DNA of 64,000 nt from Rheinheimera sp. UJ63 (GCF_021568285.1 NZ_JAKGTQ010000003.1:124001-188000), one strand, 5' to 3'; positions 35,640 to 45,286 are shown, counted from the first letter of the stretch. The notes: generated by a model from the letters alone, not told the origin. Made by a program: numbers and translations.

Positions 35640-35900
35640 CATGTCCAAGGTTTTAAGACGAGGGGTGTTTGAGTGAGGTTCGGTAGCGCCGAGCGAGTTA
35701 CCTCGTCGCCTTGGGCGGGCAAAATTGCATGGGCTTTCGCCGCAACGTGGGTCGAATTTTCTTTGGTGACTTTCTTTTGGCGAAACAAAAGAAAGTTACT
35801 CGCCAACGGCGAAAAAGTTGTTTATTTAATACGTTATTACGGACATGCGCATAGACGTTTTGGCGCAGCAGGAATTTCTGTTCTTCGCTCTACGCAGCAT
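35640..35900 (-). repeat. Hairpin repeat, copy 4 (diverged, inverted)
   Basis: Read on the - strand it follows copies 1 and 2 through the core (CGCCGTTGGCGAG, ACTTTCTTTTG hairpin, GCGAAAGCCCA, CCAAGGCGA, CACTCAAACACCC, CTTAAAACCTTGG) with many substitutions. The hairpin ACTTTCTTTTG/CAAAAGAAAGT (35769-35779 with 35786-35796) is kept. The outer end 35808-35900 is a direct repeat of part of copy 3. No gene was recognised in 35206-36008 apart from these repeats and a terminator. Confidence 0.82.
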
Positions 35901-35966
35901 CCTGCTGCCATTACTAAACACCGCTATTAGGTAACATATTTCGATACAACAGCAAACAACAGACAT

Positions 35967-35992
35967 AAAAAAGCCCGCAAACAGCGGGCTTT
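35967..35992. terminator. Terminator downstream of the long GAPDH gene
   Basis: Stem AGCCCGC/GCGGGCT (35972-35978 with 35984-35990), loop AAACA. On the - strand it ends in a T run and lies 17 bp past the GAPDH stop codon. Confidence 0.85.
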
Positions 35993-36008
35993 CAAAATGG
36001 CGCAAAAA

Positions 36009-37460
36009 TTATTTCGCGATAGGCAAGGTTGGGTATTTAATACCCGCCATTTCATTCATTACCCGAGTAACCTGCACACTGTAACCAAACTCGTTATCGT
36101 ACCATACGTATAACACACAGCGATCACCGTCTACGATTGTCGCTTGCGAGTCCACTACCCCTGCGTAGCGCGAGCCTACTAAGTCAGAAGACACGATTTC
36201 GGTTGAACTGGTAAAATCGATTTGATCTTGCAGTTCAGAGAACAGTGACGTGCGCTGTAAGAAATCGTTTAGCTCATCTTTGTTGGTTTCACGATTCAAG
36301 TTTAACGATAATATCGCCATTGACACGTTAGGCGTTGGCACACGGATCGCATTACCGGTTAACTTACCTTTTAACTCAGGCAAGGCTTTAGCCACCGCAC
36401 TGGCGGCCCCCGTTGAAGTTAACACCATATTTAACGGTGCAGCACGGCCACGGCGATCGGCTTTGTGGAAGTTATCAATCAAGTTTTGATCGTTGGTGTA
36501 AGAATGCACGGTTTCTACGTGACCATTGCGAATACCGTACTCATCTTGCAGTGCTTTTAATACCGGCGTTATGGCGTTAGTGGTACAACTGGCTGCAGAA
36601 ACAATTTTATGCTCTGGCGCGATCATATGCTGGTTAACACCATATACCACGTTCGGTACTTCACCTTTAGCCGGTGCGGTAATTAATACGCGAGCCGCAC
36701 CTTTGCTTTGCAAGTGAATGGATAATTCTTTATCGTCTTTGAATATACCGGTGTTATCGACGATCAGCGCGTTATCAATACCGTATTGGGTATAATCAAC
36801 TTGCTCTGGAGAGTTGGCGTAAATCACTTTGATAAAAGTACCGTTAGCTTTAATGCCTTGGTTCTCTTCATCTACAGTAATGCTGCCATTGAAAGGGCCA
36901 TGAATAGAATCGCGACGTAACAAGCTGGCGCGTTTTTCTAAGTCACCTTTTTTACCACCACGTACCACTATCGCTTTTAAACGTAATTTACTGCTAGGGC
37001 CTGAACGCTCTAACATTAAGCGGGCAACTAAGCGGCCAATTCGACCGAAACCATAGAGCACAACATCGACGGGTGTCACTTGATCTTCGTGATCAAGAAT
37101 ATCCGCTAGCTCTTGAGCTAAATATTGCTCAAGCGTTAGGCCTGTTGCATTGTCTTTGTATAAATAGGCGTAAGCCAATTTACCAATATCTACCCGACCG
37201 GGTGCCAAATTCATTTTACTGATGGCTTCTAATAACGGAAAACTCTCACGAAGGCGTAATTTTTGGCCTTCGAACCGCTCTACTGTTTTATGCGCTTTAA
37301 TAATATCAATGGTGGTAGCATTAACCAAAGGCCGTCCATAGATGACCACCTCGATGCCTTTATTACGATAAAGCCGACCAATGATAGGTAACATGTTTTC
37401 GGCGTATTCCTGGCGTTCCTGCCAGCTTTTTTGATACTGTTCTGCGTGTGATAGGGTCAT
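36009..37460 (-). CDS. Long glyceraldehyde-3-phosphate dehydrogenase-like protein
   Basis: A 483-aa member of the GAPDH family, about 150 residues longer than GapA because of an N-terminal extension (residues 1-125). The NAD-binding fold begins at DVVLYGFGRIGRLVARLML. The catalytic Cys is in VSAASCTTNAITPVL near residue 288, with the His in HVETVHSYTNDQNLID. The C-terminal WYDNEFGYSVQVTRVM is conserved. Such long forms accompany a normal GapA in Vibrio and Shewanella relatives. Whether it is glycolytic, gluconeogenic or NADP-linked cannot be told from this sequence. An AAGG ribosome-binding site precedes the ATG. Confidence 0.9.
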   Translation of the reverse strand: MTLSHAEQYQKSWQERQEYAENMLPIIGRLYRNKGIEVVIYGRPLVNATTIDIIKAHKTVERFEGQKLRLRESFPLLEAISKMNLAPGRVDIGKLAYAYLYKDNATGLTLEQYLAQELADILDHEDQVTPVDVVLYGFGRIGRLVARLMLERSGPSSKLRLKAIVVRGGKKGDLEKRASLLRRDSIHGPFNGSITVDEENQGIKANGTFIKVIYANSPEQVDYTQYGIDNALIVDNTGIFKDDKELSIHLQSKGAARVLITAPAKGEVPNVVYGVNQHMIAPEHKIVSAASCTTNAITPVLKALQDEYGIRNGHVETVHSYTNDQNLIDNFHKADRRGRAAPLNMVLTSTGAASAVAKALPELKGKLTGNAIRVPTPNVSMAILSLNLNRETNKDELNDFLQRTSLFSELQDQIDFTSSTEIVSSDLVGSRYAGVVDSQATIVDGDRCVLYVWYDNEFGYSVQVTRVMNEMAGIKYPTLPIAK

Positions 37461-37600
37461 TATTAGGCCTTTTACTTCAATAAAATGAATTAATCGGTGT
37501 GCCTATGCCGCTTTTCTGTAGGATACAGCGGTTTTTATAAGGCGGCCTATTGTAATTGATTATGAAACCCTACCACAACACTTACAGCTTAAATATAGGC

Positions 37601-37984
37601 TTAAGTCTTATGGGTGAAAGTTAATGCAGCAGAATTAACACAGTAACGCTGCCCGGTTGGCGCAGGCCCGTCTTCAAACACATGGCCTAAGTGGGCATCG
37701 CAATTATTGCAAACAATTTCAATGCGTTGCATACCATGGCTGTGGTCTTCTTCATAACGCACCTTCCCCGCTAACGATTGATAAAAACTGGGCCAGCCGC
37801 ACCCGGCATCAAATTTCGTGCTGGCATTAAATAATTCTGCACCGCAACAGACACAGTGATAAGTGCCTGCGGCGGTATGGTGTAATAATTCACCCGTGAA
37901 TGGATATTCTGTGCCTTTTAAGCGCGTCACCCGAAATTGCTCTTCGGTTAAACGCTGCCGCCATTCTGCTTCTGATAATTTCAT
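37601..37984 (-). CDS. msrB: Peptide methionine-R-sulfoxide reductase
   Basis: It repairs oxidised methionine (R-sulfoxide) in proteins, using thioredoxin. The 127-aa protein has the zinc site Cys44/Cys47 (YHCVCCG) and Cys92/Cys95 ([13 protein letters not shown]), the substrate-pocket motif GCGWPSF, and the catalytic Cys115 in [11 protein letters not shown]. No signal peptide, so it is cytoplasmic. A single gene, not fused to MsrA. Confidence 0.96.
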   Translation of the reverse strand: MKLSEAEWRQRLTEEQFRVTRLKGTEYPFTGELLHHTAAGTYHCVCCGAELFNASTKFDAGCGWPSFYQSLAGKVRYEEDHSHGMQRIEIVCNNCDAHLGHVFEDGPAPTGQRYCVNSAALTFTHKT

Positions 37985-38221
37985 TTGATGATCCTGTATT
38001 ATCTTTTAACGCTGACATCAATATACGCTGCGCGCTGCGCTTAGCTCAATCAGTTTGTCTCTAACCTGGCTAAAAGCATAAGGATGGCCAATGGTCATTG
38101 CTTAATGCTGTTGCTTTTAAACAGGCTTATAGCAGAATGAAGAGGCAAATCAATATTTACGGGTAGCCCATCGACTGGCCTTAAGGTAAATTAAGCATTT
38201 ATAGATGCGTTAGAGCCTTGT

Positions 38222-40009
38222 ATGCCCCCATTCTTTCGACAGCCCTTCTTCATCGCCCTGTGCTTATTACTTGTTGCCGTTGTCTGCTATCAGGTCACTT
38301 TTCAGCAGTTGTTACAACGCTCGCAGCAACTCTCTTTTAAACAAGGCGCTGAATTTAATCAGTATCTTAATTTACAACTGACCCGCTTTAGCACACTGAC
38401 CGATACCTTAGCACATCGGCCGGAGCTGCAAGACTTGTTAACGGCCCCCGACAACGCCGCAAAACAACAGCAAGTTAGTCAATTATTAGCGGACTTTACG
38501 CTGGCCAGTGGCAGTGCTTCAATCTATTTAATGAATCAAAATGGCGATGTTGTGGCCAGCAGTAATTATGCTGCCGAAGTCAACTTTATGGATCACAACT
38601 TTGCTTTTCGGCCTTATTTTTCAGAAAGTATCACGGCTAATACAAGCTACATCGATTACGGTTTAGGCTGGGTTTCCAATGAACGCGGCATATACTTTGC
38701 GGCAACGGTTAGCGATGCACAGCAGCAAACTATCGGTGTATTGACCACAAAAATGAATATAGACCAATTAGAGTTAGCTTATCAGTCAATTGCCGGTCAA
38801 AGCCCATTATTGTTTATGTTAGTTGATGATGAAAATACCGTGCTGGCCAGTAACCACGAGGCTTGGCGCCTCACCTGGTTTGGTGAAGATGCCGTGACAC
38901 GTTCACGCCATCCCAATACAACTTTGCATGCCTTACAAGTCAATCAACAACAAGACATTTGGCAGTTGCGCCCAGAACCCGTTAGCCGGCCATTAGCAGC
39001 GCAGCAATATGTTGTCGCCATCCAAGATCAACCAACGCTACCTTGGCAGCTCGTTATGCTGGAACCCGCCGCTCCGCTCAAAATGCAAGCTTGGCAATTG
39101 GCTATCAGCTTTTGCTTGTTATTGGCAGTGATCTTATTAGCTCGCGTTTTCTGGCGTAATAAATCCCAACAGCAGCAACAAAAAGCATTAATGCTTAGCC
39201 AGTTAGAATCGGCGGTAGCAGAGCGAACCGAATCGCTGCAACAAAGCAACCAGCAACTGCAAGTTGAGATACAGCACCGTATTGACGCAGAACATGAATT
39301 AAAACAAACCCAAGATCAGTTGTTACAAGCGGCCAAGCTCGCGACTATTGGTCAACTGAGTGCTTCTATTAATCATGAAATCAATCAACCTTTAACGGCC
39401 ATGCATAGCTATCTGCAAAATAGCCAGCTTTTACTGAAAAAAGGCCTGTATAGTGAACTGCAAGAAAATTTAGATAAAATGGCCCAGATGATCCTGCGCT
39501 TAAATCATATGGTGAAACAATTTAAAAGCTTTAGCCGCAAAGCGGCAAACCAACCCGTCGTCGTAGCATTAAGCAGTGTGTTACAGAACGCCTTGGATAT
39601 TTTAGCGCCGTCACTGAAACAGCAAAGTATCAACATCACGCTGCTACAATCGGATCACGTCAAGGTAAAAATCGATCCACTGCAATTAGAGCAAGTGTTG
39701 ATTAATGTGTTGGGGAATGCGATGCAAGCGGCAGAGCAGCATGCTGCACCTACCGTCAGCATCCGTATTGTGCAACGCGCTGAGCTTGCACTGGTGCAAA
39801 TTCATGACAACGGCTCCGGTATCAAACCCCATGTGATGGCACAGTTGTTTGAACCCTTTTTCACCACGAAACAAGGCAGCGGTTTAGGCTTAGGCCTGTC
39901 TATTTCAAGACAAATTATGCAAAGCTATCACGGCAGTTTAACCATAGAAAACCATCCAGACGGCGGTGCCCTCGTTAGCTTAACCTTACCTCGGTATCTT
40001 GCGGAGTAA
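38222..40009 (+). CDS. dctB: Sensor histidine kinase DctB
   Basis: A membrane sensor of C4-dicarboxylate-type ligands (595 aa). TM1 (about residues 8-28) and TM2 (about 287-308) enclose a periplasmic double-PAS (dCache-like) domain with the typical SNYAAEVNFMDHNFAFRPYF and YFAATVSDAQ segments. A Gln-rich coiled coil (about 315-365) leads to the HisKA domain with His near residue 385 (LSASINHEINQPLTAM) and the ATPase domain (NVLGNAMQAAEQ, HDNGSGI, GSGLGLGLSISRQI). The dctD start lies 3 bp after the stop. Ligand identity is inferred from family and context. Confidence 0.93.
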   Translation: MPPFFRQPFFIALCLLLVAVVCYQVTFQQLLQRSQQLSFKQGAEFNQYLNLQLTRFSTLTDTLAHRPELQDLLTAPDNAAKQQQVSQLLADFTLASGSASIYLMNQNGDVVASSNYAAEVNFMDHNFAFRPYFSESITANTSYIDYGLGWVSNERGIYFAATVSDAQQQTIGVLTTKMNIDQLELAYQSIAGQSPLLFMLVDDENTVLASNHEAWRLTWFGEDAVTRSRHPNTTLHALQVNQQQDIWQLRPEPVSRPLAAQQYVVAIQDQPTLPWQLVMLEPAAPLKMQAWQLAISFCLLLAVILLARVFWRNKSQQQQQKALMLSQLESAVAERTESLQQSNQQLQVEIQHRIDAEHELKQTQDQLLQAAKLATIGQLSASINHEINQPLTAMHSYLQNSQLLLKKGLYSELQENLDKMAQMILRLNHMVKQFKSFSRKAANQPVVVALSSVLQNALDILAPSLKQQSINITLLQSDHVKVKIDPLQLEQVLINVLGNAMQAAEQHAAPTVSIRIVQRAELALVQIHDNGSGIKPHVMAQLFEPFFTTKQGSGLGLGLSISRQIMQSYHGSLTIENHPDGGALVSLTLPRYLAE

Positions 40010-40012
40010 ATC

Positions 40013-41395
40013 ATGAGTAACACTGCAGAAATTTGGTTATTAGATGATGACCACCATGTTCTCGATGCCTTGGCGCAGGGGCTTAAGTTAGAAGGCTGGT
40101 CTTGTCGCACCTTTGATAAACCCTCCGCCTTACTGCAAGCTTTAAACCCCAACTTCTTCGGCGTGATTGTGACTGATTTAAATATGCCAGAAATGGACGG
40201 CTTATCGCTGCTGCAGGCATTACGCGCAAGTGACGAAGATTTACCGGTTATTTTACTCACCGGCTACGGCGACATCAGCATTGCCGTCAATGCCATGCAA
40301 AATGGGGCTTATAGCTTTATCGAAAAGCCGGTCAACCATACAGAATTGCATAAAATCTTGCAGCAAGCCGGTGAAAAGCGCCAGCTGTGTTTGGAAAATC
40401 GCCGTTTGAGCAGCCAGCTGCGTGAAAGCCGACGCGGCAAAGTGCAGCTTATTGGTGATAGCCCCGCCATTAATCAAATGCGTCATTTACTCGATCTGGT
40501 GCTAGATACGCCTGCAGATGTCTTGATTGAGGGCGAAACCGGCAGCGGTAAAGAGCTCGTTGCACGATATTTACATGATAATTCGCTACGGAGTGATCAG
40601 CAGTTCGTGGCTATTAACTGTGGCGCGATACCTGAACAACTGATTGAAAGTGAGCTATTTGGTTGCGAAGCCGGCGCTTTTACCGGGGCGGATAAAAAAC
40701 GTATCGGCAAGTTTGAATTTGCCAATGGCGGTACCTTATTTTTAGATGAAATTGAAAGTACGCCTTTAAGTGTGCAGGTAAGATTATTACGTGTGTTAGA
40801 AGAGCGTAAAGTCACGCCCTTAGGCAGCAATATCAGTATCCCACTAAATATCCGCGTTGTGGCGGCCACTAAAACCAACCTAGCCCAATTAAGTCAGCAA
40901 GGTGAATTCCGACTGGATTTGTATTATCGGCTCAATTTATTACAGGTCGCCATCCCACCCCTGAGACAACGACGACAAGATATTCCTTTACTTTTTAAAC
41001 ACTTTGCCATGCTCGCTGCAGCGCGCTACCACAAACCCGTATTACCACTTAATCAGTTACAGTTAGACAGTTTGTTGTCACACGAATGGCAAGGCAATGT
41101 TCGCGAACTGCGAAACCTTGCTGAACGTTATGTGTTGCTTGGTCCAGAGGCGGCTTTTATGCAACAAGGCTTACCCTTAGCCGATACGTTTGGCAGTGCG
41201 ATGGGATTGTCTGAGCGCGTCGCCTTTTTTGAACAAATGTTGATTGAAGAAGCCCTTAGCGCTACCCGCGGCAGTATTAAATTGACCATGCAAGCACTCA
41301 ACCTGCCAAGAAAAACCCTGTATGACAAAATGCGTAAATACGGCGTTGTACGTAGTCAATTTAAAGATGATGATGCTGTGGATGAACTTAACTAA
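40013..41395 (+). CDS. dctD: Sigma-54-dependent response regulator DctD
   Basis: An NtrC-type activator (460 aa) paired with DctB. The receiver domain has acceptor Asp55 (VIVTDLNMPEMDG). The AAA+ domain has Walker A GETGSGKE (about residue 175) and the sigma-54 contact loop GAFTGA (about 222). The C-terminal Fis-type helix-turn-helix is KLTMQALNLPRKTLYDKMRK. It should open sigma-54 promoters; one with perfect -24/-12 spacing lies 102 bp downstream of this gene in front of the porin-transporter pair. Confidence 0.95.
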   Translation: MSNTAEIWLLDDDHHVLDALAQGLKLEGWSCRTFDKPSALLQALNPNFFGVIVTDLNMPEMDGLSLLQALRASDEDLPVILLTGYGDISIAVNAMQNGAYSFIEKPVNHTELHKILQQAGEKRQLCLENRRLSSQLRESRRGKVQLIGDSPAINQMRHLLDLVLDTPADVLIEGETGSGKELVARYLHDNSLRSDQQFVAINCGAIPEQLIESELFGCEAGAFTGADKKRIGKFEFANGGTLFLDEIESTPLSVQVRLLRVLEERKVTPLGSNISIPLNIRVVAATKTNLAQLSQQGEFRLDLYYRLNLLQVAIPPLRQRRQDIPLLFKHFAMLAAARYHKPVLPLNQLQLDSLLSHEWQGNVRELRNLAERYVLLGPEAAFMQQGLPLADTFGSAMGLSERVAFFEQMLIEEALSATRGSIKLTMQALNLPRKTLYDKMRKYGVVRSQFKDDDAVDELN

Positions 41396-41496
41396 ATGGG
41401 CGGTAATCCACCCATTTCTTGACAGCAAGGTTTCAATTACCACCCAAAGCAACATCGACAAAATAATAAATGTATGATTTAAATCAATTAAATTGT

Positions 41497-41512
41497 TGGC
41501 CGCGTTCTTGCT
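41497..41512 (+). promoter_or_regulatory. Sigma-54 (-24/-12) promoter of the porin-transporter operon
   Basis: TGGCCGCGTTCTTGCT matches the consensus TGGCAC-N5-TTGCW. GG (41498-41499) and GC (41510-41511) have exactly 10 bp between them, as sigma-54 polymerase requires. Transcription would start near 41523, about 34 nt before the porin ATG. Its place directly after the gene for a sigma-54 activator makes DctD the likely regulator. Confidence 0.8.
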
Positions 41513-41556
41513 AACACCTAGTGCCTACAACTATAACTCTTTATGACGAGGTCATT

Positions 41557-42543
41557 ATGCAACAGGTCATTCGCAACGCTTTAACCGTAGCCGCTATCGG
41601 CGCTACCACATTGTCCGGTCATCTGGCAGCTGACAGCAAAGCCGTGTCTTTAACCTTACCCTCTATCACTGTTTACGGTAAGGCCGAAGTGCAACTGGCT
41701 CATACCGATAAAGGCTTATTACGTTACACTAAACAAGGCTCGCAACTCGATAGCCCTTTCAGCCGCTTGGGGGTTCGAGGTGAGCAAGTCTTAAATGAAC
41801 ATATTACCGCTTTTTTTACCTATGAAGTTGAAGTGCGTGGTTTTGATGAGGCTAACACCGTCAGTCCTTTTTCATCACGTAACACTTTTGTCGGGATCAA
41901 AGGACAGTTTGGCCAATTGATTGCCGGACGCAACGATACGCGTTTGAAAACCAGTGAAGGCGGCATTGATCAATTTAATGAAACCAGTGGTGATATCGCG
42001 CAAATCTTACCTGGCCAAGATCGCTTAGGCGACAGCTTGACCTATATCTCACCGAGTTATCAAGGTTGGACACTGTCGGCAAGCTATGTGCTTGGCCAAG
42101 ACAATGAAGTGCAAAATGGTAAAGATGGCGTCGCTATCAGCTTGGCTTATGGGGATCGAGGCTTAAAAAAACAGCCTTACTACATCACGCTGACTCGAGC
42201 ACAAAGTTTAAATGGCTTAGATGCGACGCGTTTATTGTGGCAACAAAAACTGGGTGACTTTACTTTAGGCTCATTACTGCAATACAGTGAACAAAGTGAG
42301 GGCGAACGTAAAGGTACGGGCGGTTATATCAGCCTGCAGTATGCCGCTGGCGATTGGCAACCCAAGCTACAACTTGGCCGTGATACTTCAGAAATCAGAC
42401 AACAGAGTGCTGCAAATCACTATACTGCAGGTGTCGATTATCTGTTTAATAGCCAGAGCAAAGCGTATTTCTTTGTTACCCAGTTAGCGTTGACCGATGA
42501 GACTGACACCTCGATCGCGTTAGGTCTGCAATACCGTTTCTAG
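41557..42543 (+). CDS. Gram-negative general porin
   Basis: An outer-membrane trimeric beta-barrel (328 aa) for small hydrophilic solutes. The start at ATG 41557 (MQQVIRNALTVAAIG) has GAGG 5 nt upstream; the open frame upstream of it crosses the transcription start of the sigma-54 promoter. A signal peptide of about 24 residues is followed by alternating-hydrophobicity strands (ITVYGKAEVQLAHTD, LTYISPSYQGWTLSASYV). The protein ends in GLQYRF, with the terminal Phe needed for Bam assembly. It is likely co-transcribed with the transporter 10 bp downstream, so it probably admits the same substrate. Confidence 0.88.
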   Translation: MQQVIRNALTVAAIGATTLSGHLAADSKAVSLTLPSITVYGKAEVQLAHTDKGLLRYTKQGSQLDSPFSRLGVRGEQVLNEHITAFFTYEVEVRGFDEANTVSPFSSRNTFVGIKGQFGQLIAGRNDTRLKTSEGGIDQFNETSGDIAQILPGQDRLGDSLTYISPSYQGWTLSASYVLGQDNEVQNGKDGVAISLAYGDRGLKKQPYYITLTRAQSLNGLDATRLLWQQKLGDFTLGSLLQYSEQSEGERKGTGGYISLQYAAGDWQPKLQLGRDTSEIRQQSAANHYTAGVDYLFNSQSKAYFFVTQLALTDETDTSIALGLQYRF

Positions 42544-42552
42544 GAGCTCATC

Positions 42553-43992
42553 ATGACAGTTAACGAAACGAAAACCCCATTTTTGGCGCTGCTGATTGGC
42601 CCATTGTTGATGCTCATCACCTTAGTGCTACCCGCACCTTTTGGTATGAATGAACCTAGCTGGTTAGTTATAGGTTTAACTGCTTGGATGGCCAGTTGGT
42701 GGATCAGTGAAGCCGTTCCTATCTCTGCCACGGCTTTTTTACCTTTACTAGTGGCCCCTTTACTCGATTTAAATGGTTTAAGCGCTGTGGCACAGTCTTA
42801 TGCCCATCCATTGATCTTTTTATTCTTGGGCGGATTTATTATCTCGATTGCCATGGAACGTTGGTCTTTGCATACACGTATCGCCCTGCATACCATGCTG
42901 ATTGTGGGCAGTAAACCAAGCCAGCAGATTGGCGGTATTATGTTAGTCACGGCGTTCTTATCTATGTGGATGTCGAACACGGCAACCGCGGTAATGATGT
43001 TACCCATTGCACTGTCTATTACTCGCATGTTAGAGCAAGATAAACAACCCACCGAAAATGACTTTAGCAAGGCCATTTTACTAGCCGTGGCCTATGCTGC
43101 CTCGATTGGCGGTTTAGCTACCTTAATTGGTACACCTCCTAACGCTTTTATGGCCGCGTTTTTGCAAGATACCTACGGCATTCGTATTGGTTTTGTCGAG
43201 TGGATGATTGTAGGTTTACCGCTGACCGTAGTTATGTTGTTCGGTTGTTGGTTATGGCTAACCAAATTTGCTTATAAACTCGACCAGGTTAAGATTGCCA
43301 ATACCCGTAACTTATTCCACCAAAAGTTGATTGTGCTAGGTAAGATGCAGCGAGGTGAAAAAGCGGTACTGATTATTTTCGCCCTTACCGCGTTACTATG
43401 GATCACACGTCCGTTTTTAGTCAAACTCACCGGTTTACCGTTAGATGACACCATCATTGCGATGCTCGCAGCGGTATTAATCTTGGTGTTGCCTTTGGAT
43501 AGTAAAAACACCCGCATTTTAACTTGGGAAGAAACCAAGCAGTTGCCTTGGGGGATCTTAATGTTATTTGGTGGCGGTTTAAGCCTCGCCGCGCTGATCA
43601 GTAAAAGTGGTTTAGCCAGTTATATCGCTGAGCAAGTGATGTTACTCGACAACATGCCACTGTGGCTGATGGTGGTGCTCGTGACGACTGTTATCGTATT
43701 TTTGACCGAAGTCACCAGCAATACCGCGACAGCAGCAGGCTTTTTACCTTTGCTAGCGCCCATATCATTAGCCATGTCAGGCTCGCCAATGACCTTGGTG
43801 ATCCCGGCTGCCATTGCGGCCAGTTGTGCCTTTATGATGCCGGTAGCCACCCCGCCCAATGCCATTGTCTTTTCATCTGGCCATTTACGCATTGCAGACA
43901 TGGTTAAAGCCGGTTTTGCTTTAAATCTCTTTGCCGTCTTAGTGGTGAGTTTAACCAGCTTGTTTTTAGCGCGCTGGGTGTTTGCGTTTTAA
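42553..43992 (+). CDS. DASS (SLC13) family sodium-coupled dicarboxylate transporter
   Basis: An inner-membrane symporter (479 aa, about 11-12 helices) of the divalent anion:Na+ family. Both signature SNT motifs are present: MWMSNTATAVMMLPIA near residue 140 and VTSNTATAAGFLPL near 390. The following MPVATPPNAIVFSSG is also family-typical. With DctBD and a porin, the likely substrate is succinate, malate, fumarate or a related anion. The choice of a DASS carrier where DctBD more often controls DctA or TRAP systems is notable. An AGGAG stands before the ATG. Confidence 0.88.
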   Translation: MTVNETKTPFLALLIGPLLMLITLVLPAPFGMNEPSWLVIGLTAWMASWWISEAVPISATAFLPLLVAPLLDLNGLSAVAQSYAHPLIFLFLGGFIISIAMERWSLHTRIALHTMLIVGSKPSQQIGGIMLVTAFLSMWMSNTATAVMMLPIALSITRMLEQDKQPTENDFSKAILLAVAYAASIGGLATLIGTPPNAFMAAFLQDTYGIRIGFVEWMIVGLPLTVVMLFGCWLWLTKFAYKLDQVKIANTRNLFHQKLIVLGKMQRGEKAVLIIFALTALLWITRPFLVKLTGLPLDDTIIAMLAAVLILVLPLDSKNTRILTWEETKQLPWGILMLFGGGLSLAALISKSGLASYIAEQVMLLDNMPLWLMVVLVTTVIVFLTEVTSNTATAAGFLPLLAPISLAMSGSPMTLVIPAAIAASCAFMMPVATPPNAIVFSSGHLRIADMVKAGFALNLFAVLVVSLTSLFLARWVFAF

Positions 43993-44030
43993 AGCGTTTT
44001 TACACAACCTTATCCATTTATCACCATAAA

Positions 44031-44067
44031 AAAACCCACTGCAGCGAACAAACTGCAGTGGGTTTTT
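44031..44067. terminator. Bidirectional terminator between the DASS transporter and purT
   Basis: A 14-bp perfect stem, AAAACCCACTGCAG with CTGCAGTGGGTTTT (44031-44044 and 44053-44066), has an 8-nt loop and A/T runs on both sides. It serves two convergent operons. Confidence 0.92.
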
Positions 44068-44098
44068 CTTTGTTATCGGTGCTGAACACCGCGATAAA

Positions 44099-45286
44099 CT
44101 AGCTTAATTCGACTTTGAGTTCAGCGATAACGGCTAAGGCTTTAGCACAGGCTTTATCAGTATCGTCAGCCAAGGCTAATGCCACCCCCATGCGCCGCTC
44201 GCCTTGAACTTCGGGCTTACCAAAAATACGCAGTTCCGTATCGGGCTGCATTAATGCCGCCGCACCAATATGATATTGAATATTTTGGCTGTGCCCAGGC
44301 ACTAATAACACCGCCGAGGCAGCTGGGCCGTAGTGTTTAATGCTAGGAATAGGTAAACCCAAGATCGCACGAGCGTGCAGTGCAAATTCACTTAATTGCT
44401 GTGAAATCAAGGTAACCATACCGGTATCGTGTGGCCGCGGTGACACTTCGCTAAACCATACTTCATCGCCTTTAACAAAAAGCTCAACGCCAAATAAGCC
44501 TTTACCCCCCAAGGCTTGCACCACAGCGGTAGCGTACTGTTGAGCTTTTTGCGCAGCAACAACCGACATCTGTTGCGGTTGCCAACTTTCACGATAATCG
44601 CCTTGCTCTTGCCGATGGCCAATCGGATCGCAGAACTGAATGCCTGAAATAGAATTTACCGTCAGTAAGGTAATTTCATAATCAAAATCAACAAAGCCTT
44701 CGACAATGATACGGCCTTTACCGGCACGGCCACCTTCTTGCGCATGAACCCATGCTGCTTCAACATCGGCATCGCTGCGTAATACGCTTTGCCCTTTGCC
44801 AGAAGAAGACATAATCGGTTTGACCACGCAGGGATAACCTATCGCGGCCACCGCGGCCAGGTAACCGGCTTTATCACTGGCAAATTGATAAGCTGAGGTA
44901 GGTAACTGCAAGGTTTCGGCAGCTAAACGGCGGATCCCTTCGCGGTTCATGGTTAAATTAACCGCTTGAGCACTGGGTACCACATTAAAACCTGCGGCTT
45001 CCAGTTCCAGCAGCACCGACGTCGCTATCGCCTCTAGCTCTGGCACAATTAACGCCGGCTTTTCCGTTATCACCAACTGTCGCAGTGCGGCATTGTCGAG
45101 CATCGAGATCACCACCGCTTTATCGGCAACTTGCATGGCAGGAGCATTAGGATAACGATCAACCGCTACCACTTCGCAGCCATAACGCTTTAATTCTAAA
45201 CACAATTCTTTACCTAATTCACCAGCGCCTAATAACAATACCTTAGTGCTGCTGCTTGTGCCGGGTGTTCCAATGACAACGCTCAT
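44099..45286 (-). CDS. purT: Formate-dependent phosphoribosylglycinamide formyltransferase
   Basis: An ATP-grasp enzyme of purine synthesis that formylates GAR with free formate instead of formyl-THF. The 395-aa protein shows the N-terminal [18 protein letters not shown] and the ATP-grasp core [18 protein letters not shown]. It also has the metal- and substrate-binding [20 protein letters not shown] and [10 protein letters not shown]. Its ATG overlaps the gnd stop (ATGA), so it is translationally coupled to a pentose-phosphate gene, an unusual pairing. Confidence 0.96.
   Translation of the reverse strand: MSVVIGTPGTSSSTKVLLLGAGELGKELCLELKRYGCEVVAVDRYPNAPAMQVADKAVVISMLDNAALRQLVITEKPALIVPELEAIATSVLLELEAAGFNVVPSAQAVNLTMNREGIRRLAAETLQLPTSAYQFASDKAGYLAAVAAIGYPCVVKPIMSSSGKGQSVLRSDADVEAAWVHAQEGGRAGKGRIIVEGFVDFDYEITLLTVNSISGIQFCDPIGHRQEQGDYRESWQPQQMSVVAAQKAQQYATAVVQALGGKGLFGVELFVKGDEVWFSEVSPRPHDTGMVTLISQQLSEFALHARAILGLPIPSIKHYGPAASAVLLVPGHSQNIQYHIGAAALMQPDTELRIFGKPEVQGERRMGVALALADDTDKACAKALAVIAELKVELS

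Noticed and set aside
35615-35930. Short frames on both strands in repeat copy 4
   Set aside because: Both lie inside the repeat, overlap each other, and show no recognisable protein.
37545-37570. HexR-like site upstream of the long GAPDH gene
   Set aside because: TGTAATTGATTATGA has one good half only and the second half does not fit.
38080-38110. Sigma-54 promoter upstream of dctB
   Set aside because: TGGCC and TTGC blocks are present, but the GG-GC spacing is 12 bp instead of 10.
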